The notes below the pieces were generated by a model that made no database searches, had not been told where the DNA came from, and saw only the letters and a list, made by a program, of their open reading frames with translations. From contig QIKP01000055.1 in NCBI GenBank assembly GCA_003233055.1, positions 16,722-80,721 on the forward strand: a DNA stretch of 64,000 bases, in the 5' to 3' direction. This DNA is from Planctomycetaceae bacterium. Lineage in GTDB: Bacteria > Planctomycetota > Planctomycetia > Pirellulales > Lacipirellulaceae. Positions 48,033 to 58,025 of this stretch are shown piece after piece (within the stretch, counting starts at the first letter, position 1; the number at the start of each line of letters is the position of its first letter). The position numbers and the translations under genes are program-made.

Positions 48033-48233
48033 TTACGCCTCAACTTCAACTTCATGAACTTCCTGTTCTTTACTGAGCATATCCACAGCTTCGAGGTACT
48101 CACGAATGGCATCCTTTACGTTATCGAGCGCTTCCTGCTCATTGATGCCTTGAGAGTGGCAGCCTGGCAGCCCGAGGACCGACGCGGCGACTCCCTCTTC
48201 CGAATGTTGGAGAACAATTCGATAACGCATCAT
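48033..48233 (-). CDS. hicB: HicB-family antitoxin
   Basis: MMRYRIVLQHSEEGVAASVLGLPGCHSQGINEQEALDNVKDAIREYLEAV. Confidence 0.9.
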   Translation of the reverse strand: MMRYRIVLQHSEEGVAASVLGLPGCHSQGINEQEALDNVKDAIREYLEAVDMLSKEQEVHEVEVEA

Positions 48234-48266
48234 GAAACCTCCGTTGGCAAGTGAAGACAAAACAGA

Positions 48267-50033
48267 CTACCCCATTATACTCCACTCGGTCCCGCCGGCA
48301 CGGTCTTCGAGAGTTACGCCGATCGCTTGGAGCCGGTCGCGGACGGCGTCGCTGGTGGCGAAGTCTTTGCCCTCGCGGGCCGTTTGGCGAAGGTCGATCA
48401 ACATCTTGATGACCACGTCGAGCGCGTTTTCGTCGCCGCCGGTCCATTCGGTCCCCCCTGCGCGGTCTTCCAAGACAATGCCGGTCGGGGCGAGCCCGTC
48501 GCGCACGGCGTCGGCGGTCGCGAAGTTCTTGGTGGCTCGGGCTTCGGCGCGGAGGTCGATCACCAGTTGCATGACTTGGCCCAGTAGCTCGCCACCCCCT
48601 GCTTCGGCGGGGGCCTGCTGAAAAATCCCAAGGGTGCTTGATAGCTCCTTGAGTGCCTGGACCCCCCGGACAAACGGCTCGACTTTTTCCGATAGCTGGC
48701 CAGGCATTTCGCCCGTCACTTCGAGCTGGGCGTCGTCGCAATATTTGTTGAGTGTGCGGACGAGTTCGAAGAGCTCGCCAATCGCCCCGCCCGTGTTGAA
48801 ATCGTCATCCATCACGGTGAGGAATTTTTTCCGCAGTTGGGCAACCTGGGCAAGCAGGTCGGCTGCTCCCGGCTCCATTTCGCCCCCCTCGCGAGTGGCC
48901 GGCGCGTCGAGTTCGTAGAAACTGCTGCCGGTAACTCGCTCGTACCGCTTGAAAAACCGGTAGAAGGTTTCCAAGCCGATCGCGGCCTCTTCGATGGCTG
49001 GTTCGCTGAAGAGGACCGTGCTGCGGTAATGGGTACGGAGGAGGAAGAAGCGGATGCGTTCGCCCCCTTGGGCGGCGATCAGGTCCCCAAGGCCGCCGGC
49101 ACCGGCGGAGCGGGACATCTTGCCCGAATCCTCCGTGACGGAATCCCCCGCCGCTGAAGCGGCGTCACCACGGCCTCCGATTTTTCCGGCGGCGGCATCT
49201 TTGCGCAGGAGGCCGTTGTGGGCCCAGTACTTGACCATCGGCTTGGCATGGCAGCATTCGCTTTGGGCGATTTCGTTTTCGTGGTGCGGGAAGACCAGAT
49301 CGAGCCCGCCACCATGAATGTCGAAGGTCTCGCCCAAAATTTTCTTCGCCATGGCCGAGCACTCGATGTGCCAACCAGGACGACCGTTACCCCAAGGGCT
49401 CTCCCAACTCGGCTCGTCTGGCTTGGCAGATTTCCAAAGTGCAAAGTCGGCCGCACTTTTCTTCCGCTCCACCATGCCCCCCCCTTCGCCCTGCATCGCC
49501 TCGACGGTTCGGTTCGAGAGCTTGCCATACTCGCGATCCTTGCCGACATCAAAGTAGACATCGCCTTCCGACGCGTACGCAAAGCCTTGCTCGACGAGCG
49601 ACTCAACAAGACGGATGATCTCTCCCATGCACTCGGTCGCGCGGGGGAAGTGATCGATTTGGTCGACGCCGAGTGCCGCAAGATTCTGCTTGTAGTCGGC
49701 AATGTTCTCCTCGGCGACTTCGAGCATGGTCATGCCACGCTCGTTGGCTTTCTGGATCAGCTTGTCGTCGACGTCGGTGATGTTGACGACCCAATTCACC
49801 TCGTACGCGTTGTACGTGAGGTAACGCTTGATGCAATCGAAAATCACCGGCCCGACCATGTGGCCAATGTGCGCCTCGGCATAGACGGTCGGCCCGCAGA
49901 GATAGATGCCGACTTTGCCCGGCAAGACCGTCTCGAAAGGCGACTTCTTTTTGGTGAGCGTGTTGTAAATCCGCAGCGTTGGATGGGCGGCAGCGGTAGC
50001 GGTGGTGGGATTCGTCGCGGTGGAAGTCGGCAT
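48267..50033 (-). CDS. cysS: cysteinyl-tRNA synthetase
   Basis: GIYLCGPTVYAEAHIGHMVGPVIFDCIKRYL...GRPGWHIECSAMAKKILGETFDIHGGGLDLVFPHHENEIAQSECCH...KMSRS. Confidence 0.97.
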   Translation of the reverse strand: MPTSTATNPTTATAAAHPTLRIYNTLTKKKSPFETVLPGKVGIYLCGPTVYAEAHIGHMVGPVIFDCIKRYLTYNAYEVNWVVNITDVDDKLIQKANERGMTMLEVAEENIADYKQNLAALGVDQIDHFPRATECMGEIIRLVESLVEQGFAYASEGDVYFDVGKDREYGKLSNRTVEAMQGEGGGMVERKKSAADFALWKSAKPDEPSWESPWGNGRPGWHIECSAMAKKILGETFDIHGGGLDLVFPHHENEIAQSECCHAKPMVKYWAHNGLLRKDAAAGKIGGRGDAASAAGDSVTEDSGKMSRSAGAGGLGDLIAAQGGERIRFFLLRTHYRSTVLFSEPAIEEAAIGLETFYRFFKRYERVTGSSFYELDAPATREGGEMEPGAADLLAQVAQLRKKFLTVMDDDFNTGGAIGELFELVRTLNKYCDDAQLEVTGEMPGQLSEKVEPFVRGVQALKELSSTLGIFQQAPAEAGGGELLGQVMQLVIDLRAEARATKNFATADAVRDGLAPTGIVLEDRAGGTEWTGGDENALDVVIKMLIDLRQTAREGKDFATSDAVRDRLQAIGVTLEDRAGGTEWSIMG

Positions 50034-50249
50034 GGTGTTCGGTTTTGCTAAAGAGTGCTTGTTTGCAAACGAAAGAGTTCTGGAAATAGCCGACGAGCTA
50101 CGCCTCGTCAGAACGCCCCCTCGGCGCCCCTTTCGGACCGACGAGACGCAGCTCGTCGATGAGAGGGGAGCGTCCTACAGGTTAGAGTCTCGGGGCCGTT
50201 CGTGAAAAGGGCGAAAAAGCGGGGCGATGGCGGCCAGGGACGGCCCGGC

Positions 50250-50741
50250 TCACTTCGAGAGCTTTTCTACAAGGACGATTGCAGTCGCTTCGATGGCTTC
50301 CTCGCGACCGACGGGGCCGACCCCCTCGCCTGTTTTCGCCTTGAGGCCAATGTCGAAGGGGTTGGCACCGAGAATGCCGGCCATCCGGTGGCGGATCGCC
50401 TCCTTGTAAGGACTCAGCTTGGGGCGTTCCGCCGCGATCACGCAATCAAGGTTCACGAGCTGGTAGCCGGCGGCGCGGACTTTTTCGTAGGCAAGCCGGA
50501 GGAGTTCGGCCGAATCACGGTCGCGGTTTTCTTCGCGAGTGTTAGGAAAAAGCTCGCCAATGTCGGGCAGTCCGACCGCGCCGAGCAATGCGTCGATGAC
50601 GGCGTGGAGCAGGACGTCGGCATCGCTGTGGCCTACCAGCTGCCGATCGTGCGGCACCTGGACGCCACCGATCACCAGTGGCCCTCCCGGCTCGGTGCGG
50701 TGGGTGTCGGTGCCGAGGCCAATGCGGAAGTGGGTGGACAT
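50250..50741 (-). CDS. ispF: 2-C-methyl-D-erythritol 2,4-cyclodiphosphate synthase
   Basis: MSTHFRIGLGTDTHRTEPGGPLVIGGVQVPHDRQLVGHSDADVLLHAVIDALLGAVGLPDIGELFP. Confidence 0.97.
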   Translation of the reverse strand: MSTHFRIGLGTDTHRTEPGGPLVIGGVQVPHDRQLVGHSDADVLLHAVIDALLGAVGLPDIGELFPNTREENRDRDSAELLRLAYEKVRAAGYQLVNLDCVIAAERPKLSPYKEAIRHRMAGILGANPFDIGLKAKTGEGVGPVGREEAIEATAIVLVEKLSK

Positions 50742-50795
50742 GAAACAACCACTCGCGACCATGTTCGTCGCAGGGCAGAAAAAAGGGAGGGAGGG

Positions 50796-51614
50796 CTATT
50801 CCGCTGACGGCTCGAACGCGGCGACTTCTACCATGACGTGGGCTGGCTCGAGCGAAGGGTCGTCGAGATCGACTTCGATCTGTGCTCCATTGTGCAGCGA
50901 CTGAATCACCTTGGCTACTGCCGGCACACCGTCGATCACTTCCGCTTCGACCTGGGGCAAGGATCGAAAAGGGGGGCAAAATCCAACGTAGAGCATCACC
51001 GTCCGCGTGCCTGGCTCAAAATTGCCTCGCAGTGTCGCGTAGACATATTCCTGACCGGTCTCATCCCGAATGCGCAAGATATTTTGCAGCACCGTCTCGC
51101 CGGCGCCACAGGGGTCGTTGGCGAGGGGGTTGGGCGGTCCCGATTCTAGCTCCGCTGGTATTGCTGGGACGCCGGCAACTGGAGACAAGGTGGCTTGGTC
51201 GGTTACCAGGGCGGCAGCAGGGCGCGCGCACTGGGCAAGTCTCTTCTTGGCAAACAAGTCCCCGCATACGGCCAGGGCCCAAATCACCCAGCCCCCCACC
51301 TGCGAGCCGGGAAAGGAACAGGCAACGGCCCAAACGCCGATGGCGAACGTCGGGGTCCACTCCGTGATTTTTGAGGCAAAGGAACCTCGGGAAACCGACC
51401 GCAACAACAGGGCAATCGTCGTCACAACGATCGCCGTGGCGAGGGTTGCCAGGAGCGGGAGAGGCGCTGCATGGGCAACGGCAAGTCGCCTGACTGCCAA
51501 GAGCAAGCCCAACATCACGAGCAGAGCCAGCGCGCTACCCGTGAGGTAGGGGTATCGCACCGCCAGGAGATTCCATCGCGCGACCGGAGCAGCTTTTTGC
51601 GGGGGAACGGACAT
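50796..51614 (-). CDS. membrane-anchored hypothetical protein
   Basis: Three to four N-terminal TM segments and a soluble C-terminal domain; complete ORF; family not recognised. Confidence 0.6.
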   Translation of the reverse strand: MSVPPQKAAPVARWNLLAVRYPYLTGSALALLVMLGLLLAVRRLAVAHAAPLPLLATLATAIVVTTIALLLRSVSRGSFASKITEWTPTFAIGVWAVACSFPGSQVGGWVIWALAVCGDLFAKKRLAQCARPAAALVTDQATLSPVAGVPAIPAELESGPPNPLANDPCGAGETVLQNILRIRDETGQEYVYATLRGNFEPGTRTVMLYVGFCPPFRSLPQVEAEVIDGVPAVAKVIQSLHNGAQIEVDLDDPSLEPAHVMVEVAAFEPSAE

Positions 51615-51749
51615 TTCTGCGGACAGCAGTGGTTGGTGGCCTCGCTCTGCGGAGCAACATCATGGACGATTCACGAGAATCGCCTCCTGCCTTTAGCTTG
51701 GCAGGGGGTGAGTCCCATTGCAACCACTAACCGGGGAGGGAACCTCCAA

Positions 51750-52931
51750 TCAGCTTGCCGCCAGAGCCCCTTCGGCCGCCTTCGCCAGCTTGTCGGCGAC
51801 ATCGGTTTTTTCCCACGTGAACTCCGGCTCGCTTCGGCCGAAGTGCCCTCCGGCAGCCGTCTTACGGAAAATGGGCCTTCTCAGGTCGAGATGCTCGATG
51901 ATTCCCGCCGGGCTGAGGGGGAAGTGCTCTCGGACCAGATCGCAAATCGCGGCGTCGTCAATTTTGCCCGTTCCTTCGGTATCGACTCGGACGCTCACCG
52001 GCTCCGACACACCAATGGCGTAGGCCAGTTGCACTTCGCAACGATCGGCTAATCCTGAGGCCACGATATTCTTGGCCACGTAGCGAGCCATGTAGGCGGC
52101 GGAGCGGTCCACCTTCGTGGGGTCTTTACCACTAAACGCCCCCCCCCCATGCCGACCCCAGCCGCCGTAGGTGTCGACAATAATTTTTCGCCCGGTGAGC
52201 CCGCAATCGCCGTGCGGTCCGCCAACAACAAATCGGCCAGTCGGGTTGATGTGGTAGGTGATGTCGTCGTTGGACCATTCGCCGAGCGTCGGTTGAACGA
52301 TTTTTTCGGTGATGAATGCACGAATCTCGTCGTTGGTCACATCGGCTGCGTGTTGCGTCGAGACAACCACGGTGTCGACTCGAAGTGGCGTGTTACCCTC
52401 GTATTCGATAGTGACTTGGCTTTTGCTGTCAGGGCGGAGCCAATCGACCTCGCCACTCTTTCGGGCTTCGGTGAGTCGATTGAGAATGCGGTGGGAGAGC
52501 GAGATAGGGAGTGGCATCAGCTCGGGAGTGTCGTTGCAGGCGTAGCCAAACATAAGCCCTTGGTCGCCTGCCCCGATATCCTTGCCGGTCGAGGCGTCAC
52601 TATCGACCCCCATCGCAATGTCGGCCGACTGCTCGTCGATGGCAACCAATACGGCACAGTGGTCTGCGGACAGCCCCATCGCGGAGTCGGTGTAGCCAAC
52701 ATCGCGAACCACATCGCGGACGACCTGCTGCATGTCGACCGTCGCTTTGGTGGTGATTTCGCCCGCGATCACCACCATGCCGGTCGTCACCATCGTCTCA
52801 CACGCCACACGGCTGCTGGGGTCCTGGTCGAAAAGAGCGTCGAGAACGCCATCGGAAATTTGGTCGGCCAGCTTGTCGGGATGCCCCATGCTTACCGCTT
52901 CGCTAGTAAATAGGTACTTGCCAGATGCCAC
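51750..52931 (-). CDS. metK: S-adenosylmethionine synthetase
   Basis: [33 protein letters not shown]...[12 protein letters not shown]...[29 protein letters not shown]. Confidence 0.98.
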   Translation of the reverse strand: MASGKYLFTSEAVSMGHPDKLADQISDGVLDALFDQDPSSRVACETMVTTGMVVIAGEITTKATVDMQQVVRDVVRDVGYTDSAMGLSADHCAVLVAIDEQSADIAMGVDSDASTGKDIGAGDQGLMFGYACNDTPELMPLPISLSHRILNRLTEARKSGEVDWLRPDSKSQVTIEYEGNTPLRVDTVVVSTQHAADVTNDEIRAFITEKIVQPTLGEWSNDDITYHINPTGRFVVGGPHGDCGLTGRKIIVDTYGGWGRHGGGAFSGKDPTKVDRSAAYMARYVAKNIVASGLADRCEVQLAYAIGVSEPVSVRVDTEGTGKIDDAAICDLVREHFPLSPAGIIEHLDLRRPIFRKTAAGGHFGRSEPEFTWEKTDVADKLAKAAEGALAAS

Positions 52932-53141
52932 GTCCGAGTCTCCTTAATAAGGGGTTCGATCTCGCCAGGATTGCCCCGCAGTATACGGGCCAGCCCAGAC
53001 CTCCGGCAACGGGGCGATGCGACCAGCAGGCGGTAGCCGTCCGGCGACCCAAGGCAGGCCAGCTCACTCCACTAGCCAACAGGCTTGCTGCCGCCGATAA
53101 TGGTCGGCCTGTGACCCCGTCCCTGTTTTCCCACACCGACC

Positions 53142-54551
53142 ATGAAATACGAAGCACTCTCCAATCACCTGGCCCCTTATGGGCAAGAGCATCTGCTTGC
53201 GTTTTGGGACGAACTCCATGAACAACAACGGTCGGATCTAGCGGCACAAATCGAGGCGGTCGACCTAGAACAGATCGAGTCCCTCTTCAAGGGCGACTCT
53301 GCAGGCCCCGATTGGACCGCGCAGTCGCGCCAGGCGACCCCCCCTATCGCGATGCGTCGCGGTGCGGCGACTTCGGCGACTCAAGCGGTCGTCTCCCCTG
53401 AGCAGGCGCGACAAGCAGGCACCGCCGCGCTGGCGGCGGGGAAAATAGGCGTGCTCCTCGTTGCGGGTGGCCAAGGGAGTCGACTTGGATTTGAGCACCC
53501 CAAGGGGATGTACCCGATTGGGCCGATCTCGGGCGCCACGCTCTTGGAGCTCCATCTCAAGAAAGTGGTGGCGATTGCCAAAAAGCATGGCCAGCCGGTG
53601 CCGGTCTACTTGATGACCAGCCCGGTGACCCACGACGAGCAGCTTGCGTTCCTGGAGGAGAATGACCGGTTTGGTCTTGCGGAGGACGACCTGGTCGTCT
53701 TTTGCCAAGGGACGATGCCGGCAGTCGACGAGAAGAGCGGAAAAATTCTCCTTGCCGATCGTGACCGACTGTTCCAAAGTCCCGACGGCCATGGTGGAAT
53801 GCTCGCGGCCCTTGCTGCATCTGGTGCGATCGACGACATGCGTCGGCGTGGCATCGAGCAATTGTTCTACTTGCAGGTCGACAATCCCATTATCCCGATC
53901 GGCGACCCGGAGCTCATAGGCGACCACTTGCTCGCCGAGTCGGAATTAACGTCGGTAGCGGTCGCAAAAAGGGAGCCACAAGACAAGCTTGGCAACTTCG
54001 TGATGCTAGGCAACCAGATGCATGTGATCGAGTACAGCGACTTTCCCGACGACGTTGCGAACCAGAAATCAACGGATGGTTCGCTCAAATTCTGGGCCGG
54101 AAGCATTGCGGTCCATCTCTTTCGCGTCGCGTTCCTGGAACGCATGCTCCAGCGGAAGGAGGGCTTGCCCTTTCACATCGCCCGAAAAAAAGTGTCGCAC
54201 ATCGACGCCGAAGGAAACCGAGTCGAACCCTCAGAGCCGAACGCCATGAAGTTTGAGCGGTTTATCTTTGATCTTCTGCCGCAAGCGAAGAATCCCCTTG
54301 TCGTGGAGATGGCCGAAGAAGATTGGCTTGCCCCGGTGAAAAACGCCCCCGGTGCGGAAAAAGACACCGCCGAGTACGTCCAGCGTTTCCTGGTCGATCA
54401 ACATCGCCGCTGGCTCGAAGCAGCTGGCGCCAAGGTAGCCGACGGCATCACGGTGGAAATCGACCCGCTGTGGGCCATCGACGAGGAGACGGTTCATCAG
54501 CGAGTGAAGCCCGGCATGGTCCTCAACGAACCGACCTACCTGTGCGACTGA
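53142..54551 (+). CDS. UDPGP-family uridylyltransferase (UDP-GlcNAc/UDP-glucose pyrophosphorylase, eukaryote-like)
   Basis: GKIGVLLVAGGQGSRLGFEHPKGMYPIGPISGATLLELHLKKV...YLQVDNPIIPIGDPELIGDHL...MKFERFIFDLLPQAKN. Confidence 0.92.
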   Translation: MKYEALSNHLAPYGQEHLLAFWDELHEQQRSDLAAQIEAVDLEQIESLFKGDSAGPDWTAQSRQATPPIAMRRGAATSATQAVVSPEQARQAGTAALAAGKIGVLLVAGGQGSRLGFEHPKGMYPIGPISGATLLELHLKKVVAIAKKHGQPVPVYLMTSPVTHDEQLAFLEENDRFGLAEDDLVVFCQGTMPAVDEKSGKILLADRDRLFQSPDGHGGMLAALAASGAIDDMRRRGIEQLFYLQVDNPIIPIGDPELIGDHLLAESELTSVAVAKREPQDKLGNFVMLGNQMHVIEYSDFPDDVANQKSTDGSLKFWAGSIAVHLFRVAFLERMLQRKEGLPFHIARKKVSHIDAEGNRVEPSEPNAMKFERFIFDLLPQAKNPLVVEMAEEDWLAPVKNAPGAEKDTAEYVQRFLVDQHRRWLEAAGAKVADGITVEIDPLWAIDEETVHQRVKPGMVLNEPTYLCD

Positions 54552-54629
54552 GCACTCTCATCGCACTCTCTTCATTGGCTTGCGTCTTCTTGCTTCGTTT
54601 TTTCGGCTTCGTTTTTTTCGGAATCGTCC

Positions 54630-55178
54630 ATGCCACTCGAAATCGAACAGAAATTCCCTCTCGTCGATGCCGAGCCTCTCGTCGTGCGATTGCAAAAGAT
54701 GGGAGCGGAAAAACTCGACACCGTTCAGCAGTGCGACACTTACTACAACCACCCCTCGCGAGACTTTGCGGTCACCGACGAGGCGCTGCGGATCCGGCAG
54801 ACCCCTACCGGCGCCCACGTGACCTACAAGGGACCGAAGCTTGACGCCGTGGCGAAGACTCGCCGAGAAATCGAGTTGCCGCTTGAGTCACCCGAAAGTT
54901 GGCCCGAATTGTTAGCTGCGCTCGGTTTTGGGGAAGTGGCGACGGTTCGGAAACAACGCAAGCGGTGGAACCTCTGCCGGCCTCCTTTTTCGATCGAAAT
55001 TTGTATCGACCACGTCGACGACGTCGGGACCTTCTCGGAGATCGAGATCGTGACCAACGAGGCGCAGCAAGAGACGGCGCAGGAAGCGATCGCCCAGTTG
55101 GCCGAGCAACTGGAGCTGAAGGATCCCGAGTCCCGCAGTTATCTCGAAATGCTGCTGGCGTGTCCCAACGACACGTAG
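54630..55178 (+). CDS. CYTH-domain protein (class IV adenylate cyclase / triphosphatase-like)
   Basis: MPLEIEQKFPLVD (ExExK); LDTVQQCDTYYNHPSRDFAVTDEALRIRQT...VTYKGPK. Confidence 0.92.
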   Translation: MPLEIEQKFPLVDAEPLVVRLQKMGAEKLDTVQQCDTYYNHPSRDFAVTDEALRIRQTPTGAHVTYKGPKLDAVAKTRREIELPLESPESWPELLAALGFGEVATVRKQRKRWNLCRPPFSIEICIDHVDDVGTFSEIEIVTNEAQQETAQEAIAQLAEQLELKDPESRSYLEMLLACPNDT

Positions 55179-55181
55179 GTT

Positions 55182-55206
55182 CCGACGACGCGTAGGTCGT
55201 CGGCTA
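55182..55206. repeat. CCGACGAC-GCGTAG-GTCGTCGG hairpin, compensated variant
   Basis: ccgacgacgcgtaggtcgtcggcta. Confidence 0.8.
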
Positions 55207-55243
55207 CGAATGACAAACAATCGACTGACGACAGCCAAACTGC

Positions 55244-56614
55244 ATGCGCTATTCTGATGAACTGCCCGTCGATGTGGAGCCTTATGCTTCTTCCTTGGCG
55301 TCCGATCGGCGAGAAGATCGCGACGCGGGCACCAACTTCGTTTGCCTAGCGCTGCATCAGATATTCTTGCGAGTGGGCTGGATATTCAAGACCGAGAGCG
55401 TGGTGATTCCGGTCTTCATGGACTTCATCGGCGGCGGGCCCGTTTTACGTGGCTGGCTGATGGTGCTCAATCGGATCGGGTTTAGCCTGCCACCGGTGCT
55501 GTTTTCTCGTCGGCTCAAAATTGCGCCCCGCAAGAAATGGCTCTTCGCCGCCTGCAGCCTTGGCATGGCGGTGCCGTTTGCCTGTTTGTCGCTGCTCTGG
55601 TTCTCCGGCATCTGGCAGGGGCCCGACGGCAAAGCGCGTTGGTGGATGCCGATGGTGTTCCTCTTTCTGTACGCGCTGTTTTTTGTCGTGACCGGCATGA
55701 ACCAACTTGCGGCTCATGCGTTGCAAGGAAAGGTCATCCGGGAGACACGTCGCGGGCGGCTCTTTATGGTGTCGATCGTTTTGGGTTCGCCTCTGGCCAT
55801 TGCGGCGGCGTGGCTTTGGATGCCAGGTTGGCTGGCGGAACCGATCTGGGGATTCGGTCCTCTCTTTGCCCTCCCCGCCATCGCCTTCGCCCTTGCCGGG
55901 ATAACGGTGCTGGCCTTGCGTGAAGAGCCCGATGATTTTCAGCAGGAACAATCGAAGGTGTGGGAGTATTTTCACCATTCGTGGGAAGTCGTGCGCGACG
56001 ACGCCGACTGCCGGCGATTGGCGGTGATGGCGGCCCTGTTTAGCGCCACGTTCATGCTCTTCCCGCACTACGTCGCTGCCTTAGTGGGTGGGGAGGACTT
56101 CGATCTGCGGAAGCTGGCCCTGTGGGTCTGTGTGCAGAATGCTTCGACCGCTCTCTTCAGCCTTGTGGCCGGCCCACTCGCCGACCGCAGGGGCAATCGG
56201 GCCGCGCTCCATTTCACCATGGCAGGCGCGGCGCTCGCGCCACTCTTCGGGCTGGTTGCACTGCTGGCCCCCCCTGCCCTGCGGATCGAGTACGCTTGGT
56301 GGCTCTTCGTGCCGATCGGTTTCACGCCCATCACTCTTCGGCTTCTGGCTAACTACGCGCTGGAGATCGCCCCTCGCCACGACCACCCGAAGTACATCAG
56401 CGTGCTTGGACTCTCTCTGGCTTTGCCGGTGATTGTCGGAGCACCGCTCGTCGGCCTTGCCATCAACGGGGTCGGGTTCGCCCTGGTTTTCGCGGCCGGG
56501 TTCCTTGCGCTAGCGGTCGCCGCGGGGCAAAGTTTTCGCATTGCGGAGCCTCGCCGAGGGGAATCGGCCAATCTGCCGGCGTTGGATGCGATCCCACCCG
56601 ATTCTCGCGACTGA
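55244..56614 (+). CDS. MFS-type transporter
   Basis: About 10-12 hydrophobic segments; SLVAGPLADRRGNRAALHFTMAGAALAPLFGLVALL loop motif. Confidence 0.85.
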   Translation: MRYSDELPVDVEPYASSLASDRREDRDAGTNFVCLALHQIFLRVGWIFKTESVVIPVFMDFIGGGPVLRGWLMVLNRIGFSLPPVLFSRRLKIAPRKKWLFAACSLGMAVPFACLSLLWFSGIWQGPDGKARWWMPMVFLFLYALFFVVTGMNQLAAHALQGKVIRETRRGRLFMVSIVLGSPLAIAAAWLWMPGWLAEPIWGFGPLFALPAIAFALAGITVLALREEPDDFQQEQSKVWEYFHHSWEVVRDDADCRRLAVMAALFSATFMLFPHYVAALVGGEDFDLRKLALWVCVQNASTALFSLVAGPLADRRGNRAALHFTMAGAALAPLFGLVALLAPPALRIEYAWWLFVPIGFTPITLRLLANYALEIAPRHDHPKYISVLGLSLALPVIVGAPLVGLAINGVGFALVFAAGFLALAVAAGQSFRIAEPRRGESANLPALDAIPPDSRD

Positions 56615-56740
56615 ATTGCCGTTCACGCGATGGCCCAATTCTGGGATACTCCGCCCGCACCTTCTTACCCACCCTACCTACTCCCCTGCTAGCCGGACCG
56701 CCGCGCGGCGGACCGGCTGTCGAGAAACCGAACGTACCTC

Positions 56741-57967
56741 ATGAAAATTTTCTTCTCTGTTGGCGAACCGAGTGGCGATCTGCATGGCGCGAACCTGATT
56801 CGCGCACTCAAGTCGCATGCGGAGGCGGGGAACATCGATTGCGTCGGCTTTGGTGGCCCGCGAATGGCGAAGGCGGGGTGCGCCTTGCACCACGATCTGA
56901 CGCAACTCGCCATCATGTGGTTCGGCCGAGCACTGTGGCATTTGCCCAAGTTCTTTGGCTATCTGAAGCAGGCGGAGGAATGCTTTCAGCACGATCGCCC
57001 CGACGCGGTCGTACTGATCGACTACCCTGGATTCAATTGGCACGTCGCCCGTCGCGCCAAAGCGCATGGGATCCCCGTCTTCTACTATGGGACGCCTCAA
57101 CTTTGGGCCTGGGCCGGGTGGCGGATTAAGAAAATGCGGCGCACGGTCGACCACGCCCTCTGCAAACTTCCTTTCGAGGAATCGTGGTATCGCGAGCGGG
57201 GTGTCCACGCCACGCATGTCGGCCATCCTTACTTCGACGAACTCCGCACCCGAAAGTTGGACCAGCCCTTCGTCGACAAGCAGACCACCCAGGAATCACC
57301 CCTGGTGACGATTCTCCCCGGCTCGCGTACCCAAGAAGTGAAAGGGAACCTGCGTTGGCTTTTGAAGGCGGCTGGCAAGGTTCGCCAGCAAGTCCCTGGT
57401 ACTCGATTTGCCATTGCCGCTTTCAAGGAGAGCCAAGCCGAGTATGCCCGGCAATTGGTCGCCCAGATGAACCAGTCAGCGGACTTGCCTGTCGAGGTCC
57501 ATGTCGAGCGAACGCCGGAATTGATCGCTGCAGCTACCGCGACGATGGCGGTCTCGGGCTCCGTGTCGCTGGAACTCCTTTACCATGCCAAGCCAACGGT
57601 GATCCTCTACCACATCTCCCGTTTTGCCTATGCGGTGCAGCGGCGTTTGCGTAAAGTGCGGTACATTACCCTGGTCAACCTGCTCACCACAGACGACCTG
57701 TTCCCGAAAGAACACGCCCTCTACGACCCAAACGACCCAGCCGACGCCCACGTCCTGATGCCAGAATATCTTACCTCGGAAGATCGTTCGACCGAGATCG
57801 CGGAGCATGTCATTGGCTGGTTGCAAGATGTGCCGAAGCGGCAGGAGTTGGTGGCGAAGCTCGAAGCACTTCGCGATACCGTAGCCCATGGCGGTGCGTC
57901 GGAACGGGCGGCGGAGTATGTTGTAAGAGAACTTGGCTCGCAAGGAGACCAGCGGACGGCGGCGTAA
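56741..57967 (+). CDS. lpxB: lipid-A-disaccharide synthase
   Basis: KIFFSVGEPSGDLHGANLIRALKSHAEAGNIDCVGFGGPRMAKAGCALHHDLTQLAIMWFGRALWHLPKFF...YYGTPQLWAWAGWRIKKMRR...LPGSRTQEV. Confidence 0.95.
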   Translation: MKIFFSVGEPSGDLHGANLIRALKSHAEAGNIDCVGFGGPRMAKAGCALHHDLTQLAIMWFGRALWHLPKFFGYLKQAEECFQHDRPDAVVLIDYPGFNWHVARRAKAHGIPVFYYGTPQLWAWAGWRIKKMRRTVDHALCKLPFEESWYRERGVHATHVGHPYFDELRTRKLDQPFVDKQTTQESPLVTILPGSRTQEVKGNLRWLLKAAGKVRQQVPGTRFAIAAFKESQAEYARQLVAQMNQSADLPVEVHVERTPELIAAATATMAVSGSVSLELLYHAKPTVILYHISRFAYAVQRRLRKVRYITLVNLLTTDDLFPKEHALYDPNDPADAHVLMPEYLTSEDRSTEIAEHVIGWLQDVPKRQELVAKLEALRDTVAHGGASERAAEYVVRELGSQGDQRTAA

Positions 57968-58025
57968 CGACCCTCGACTCGCCGCCCACTTCCCACTGCT
58001 ACGTCCTACCGCCACGAAATTCAAC

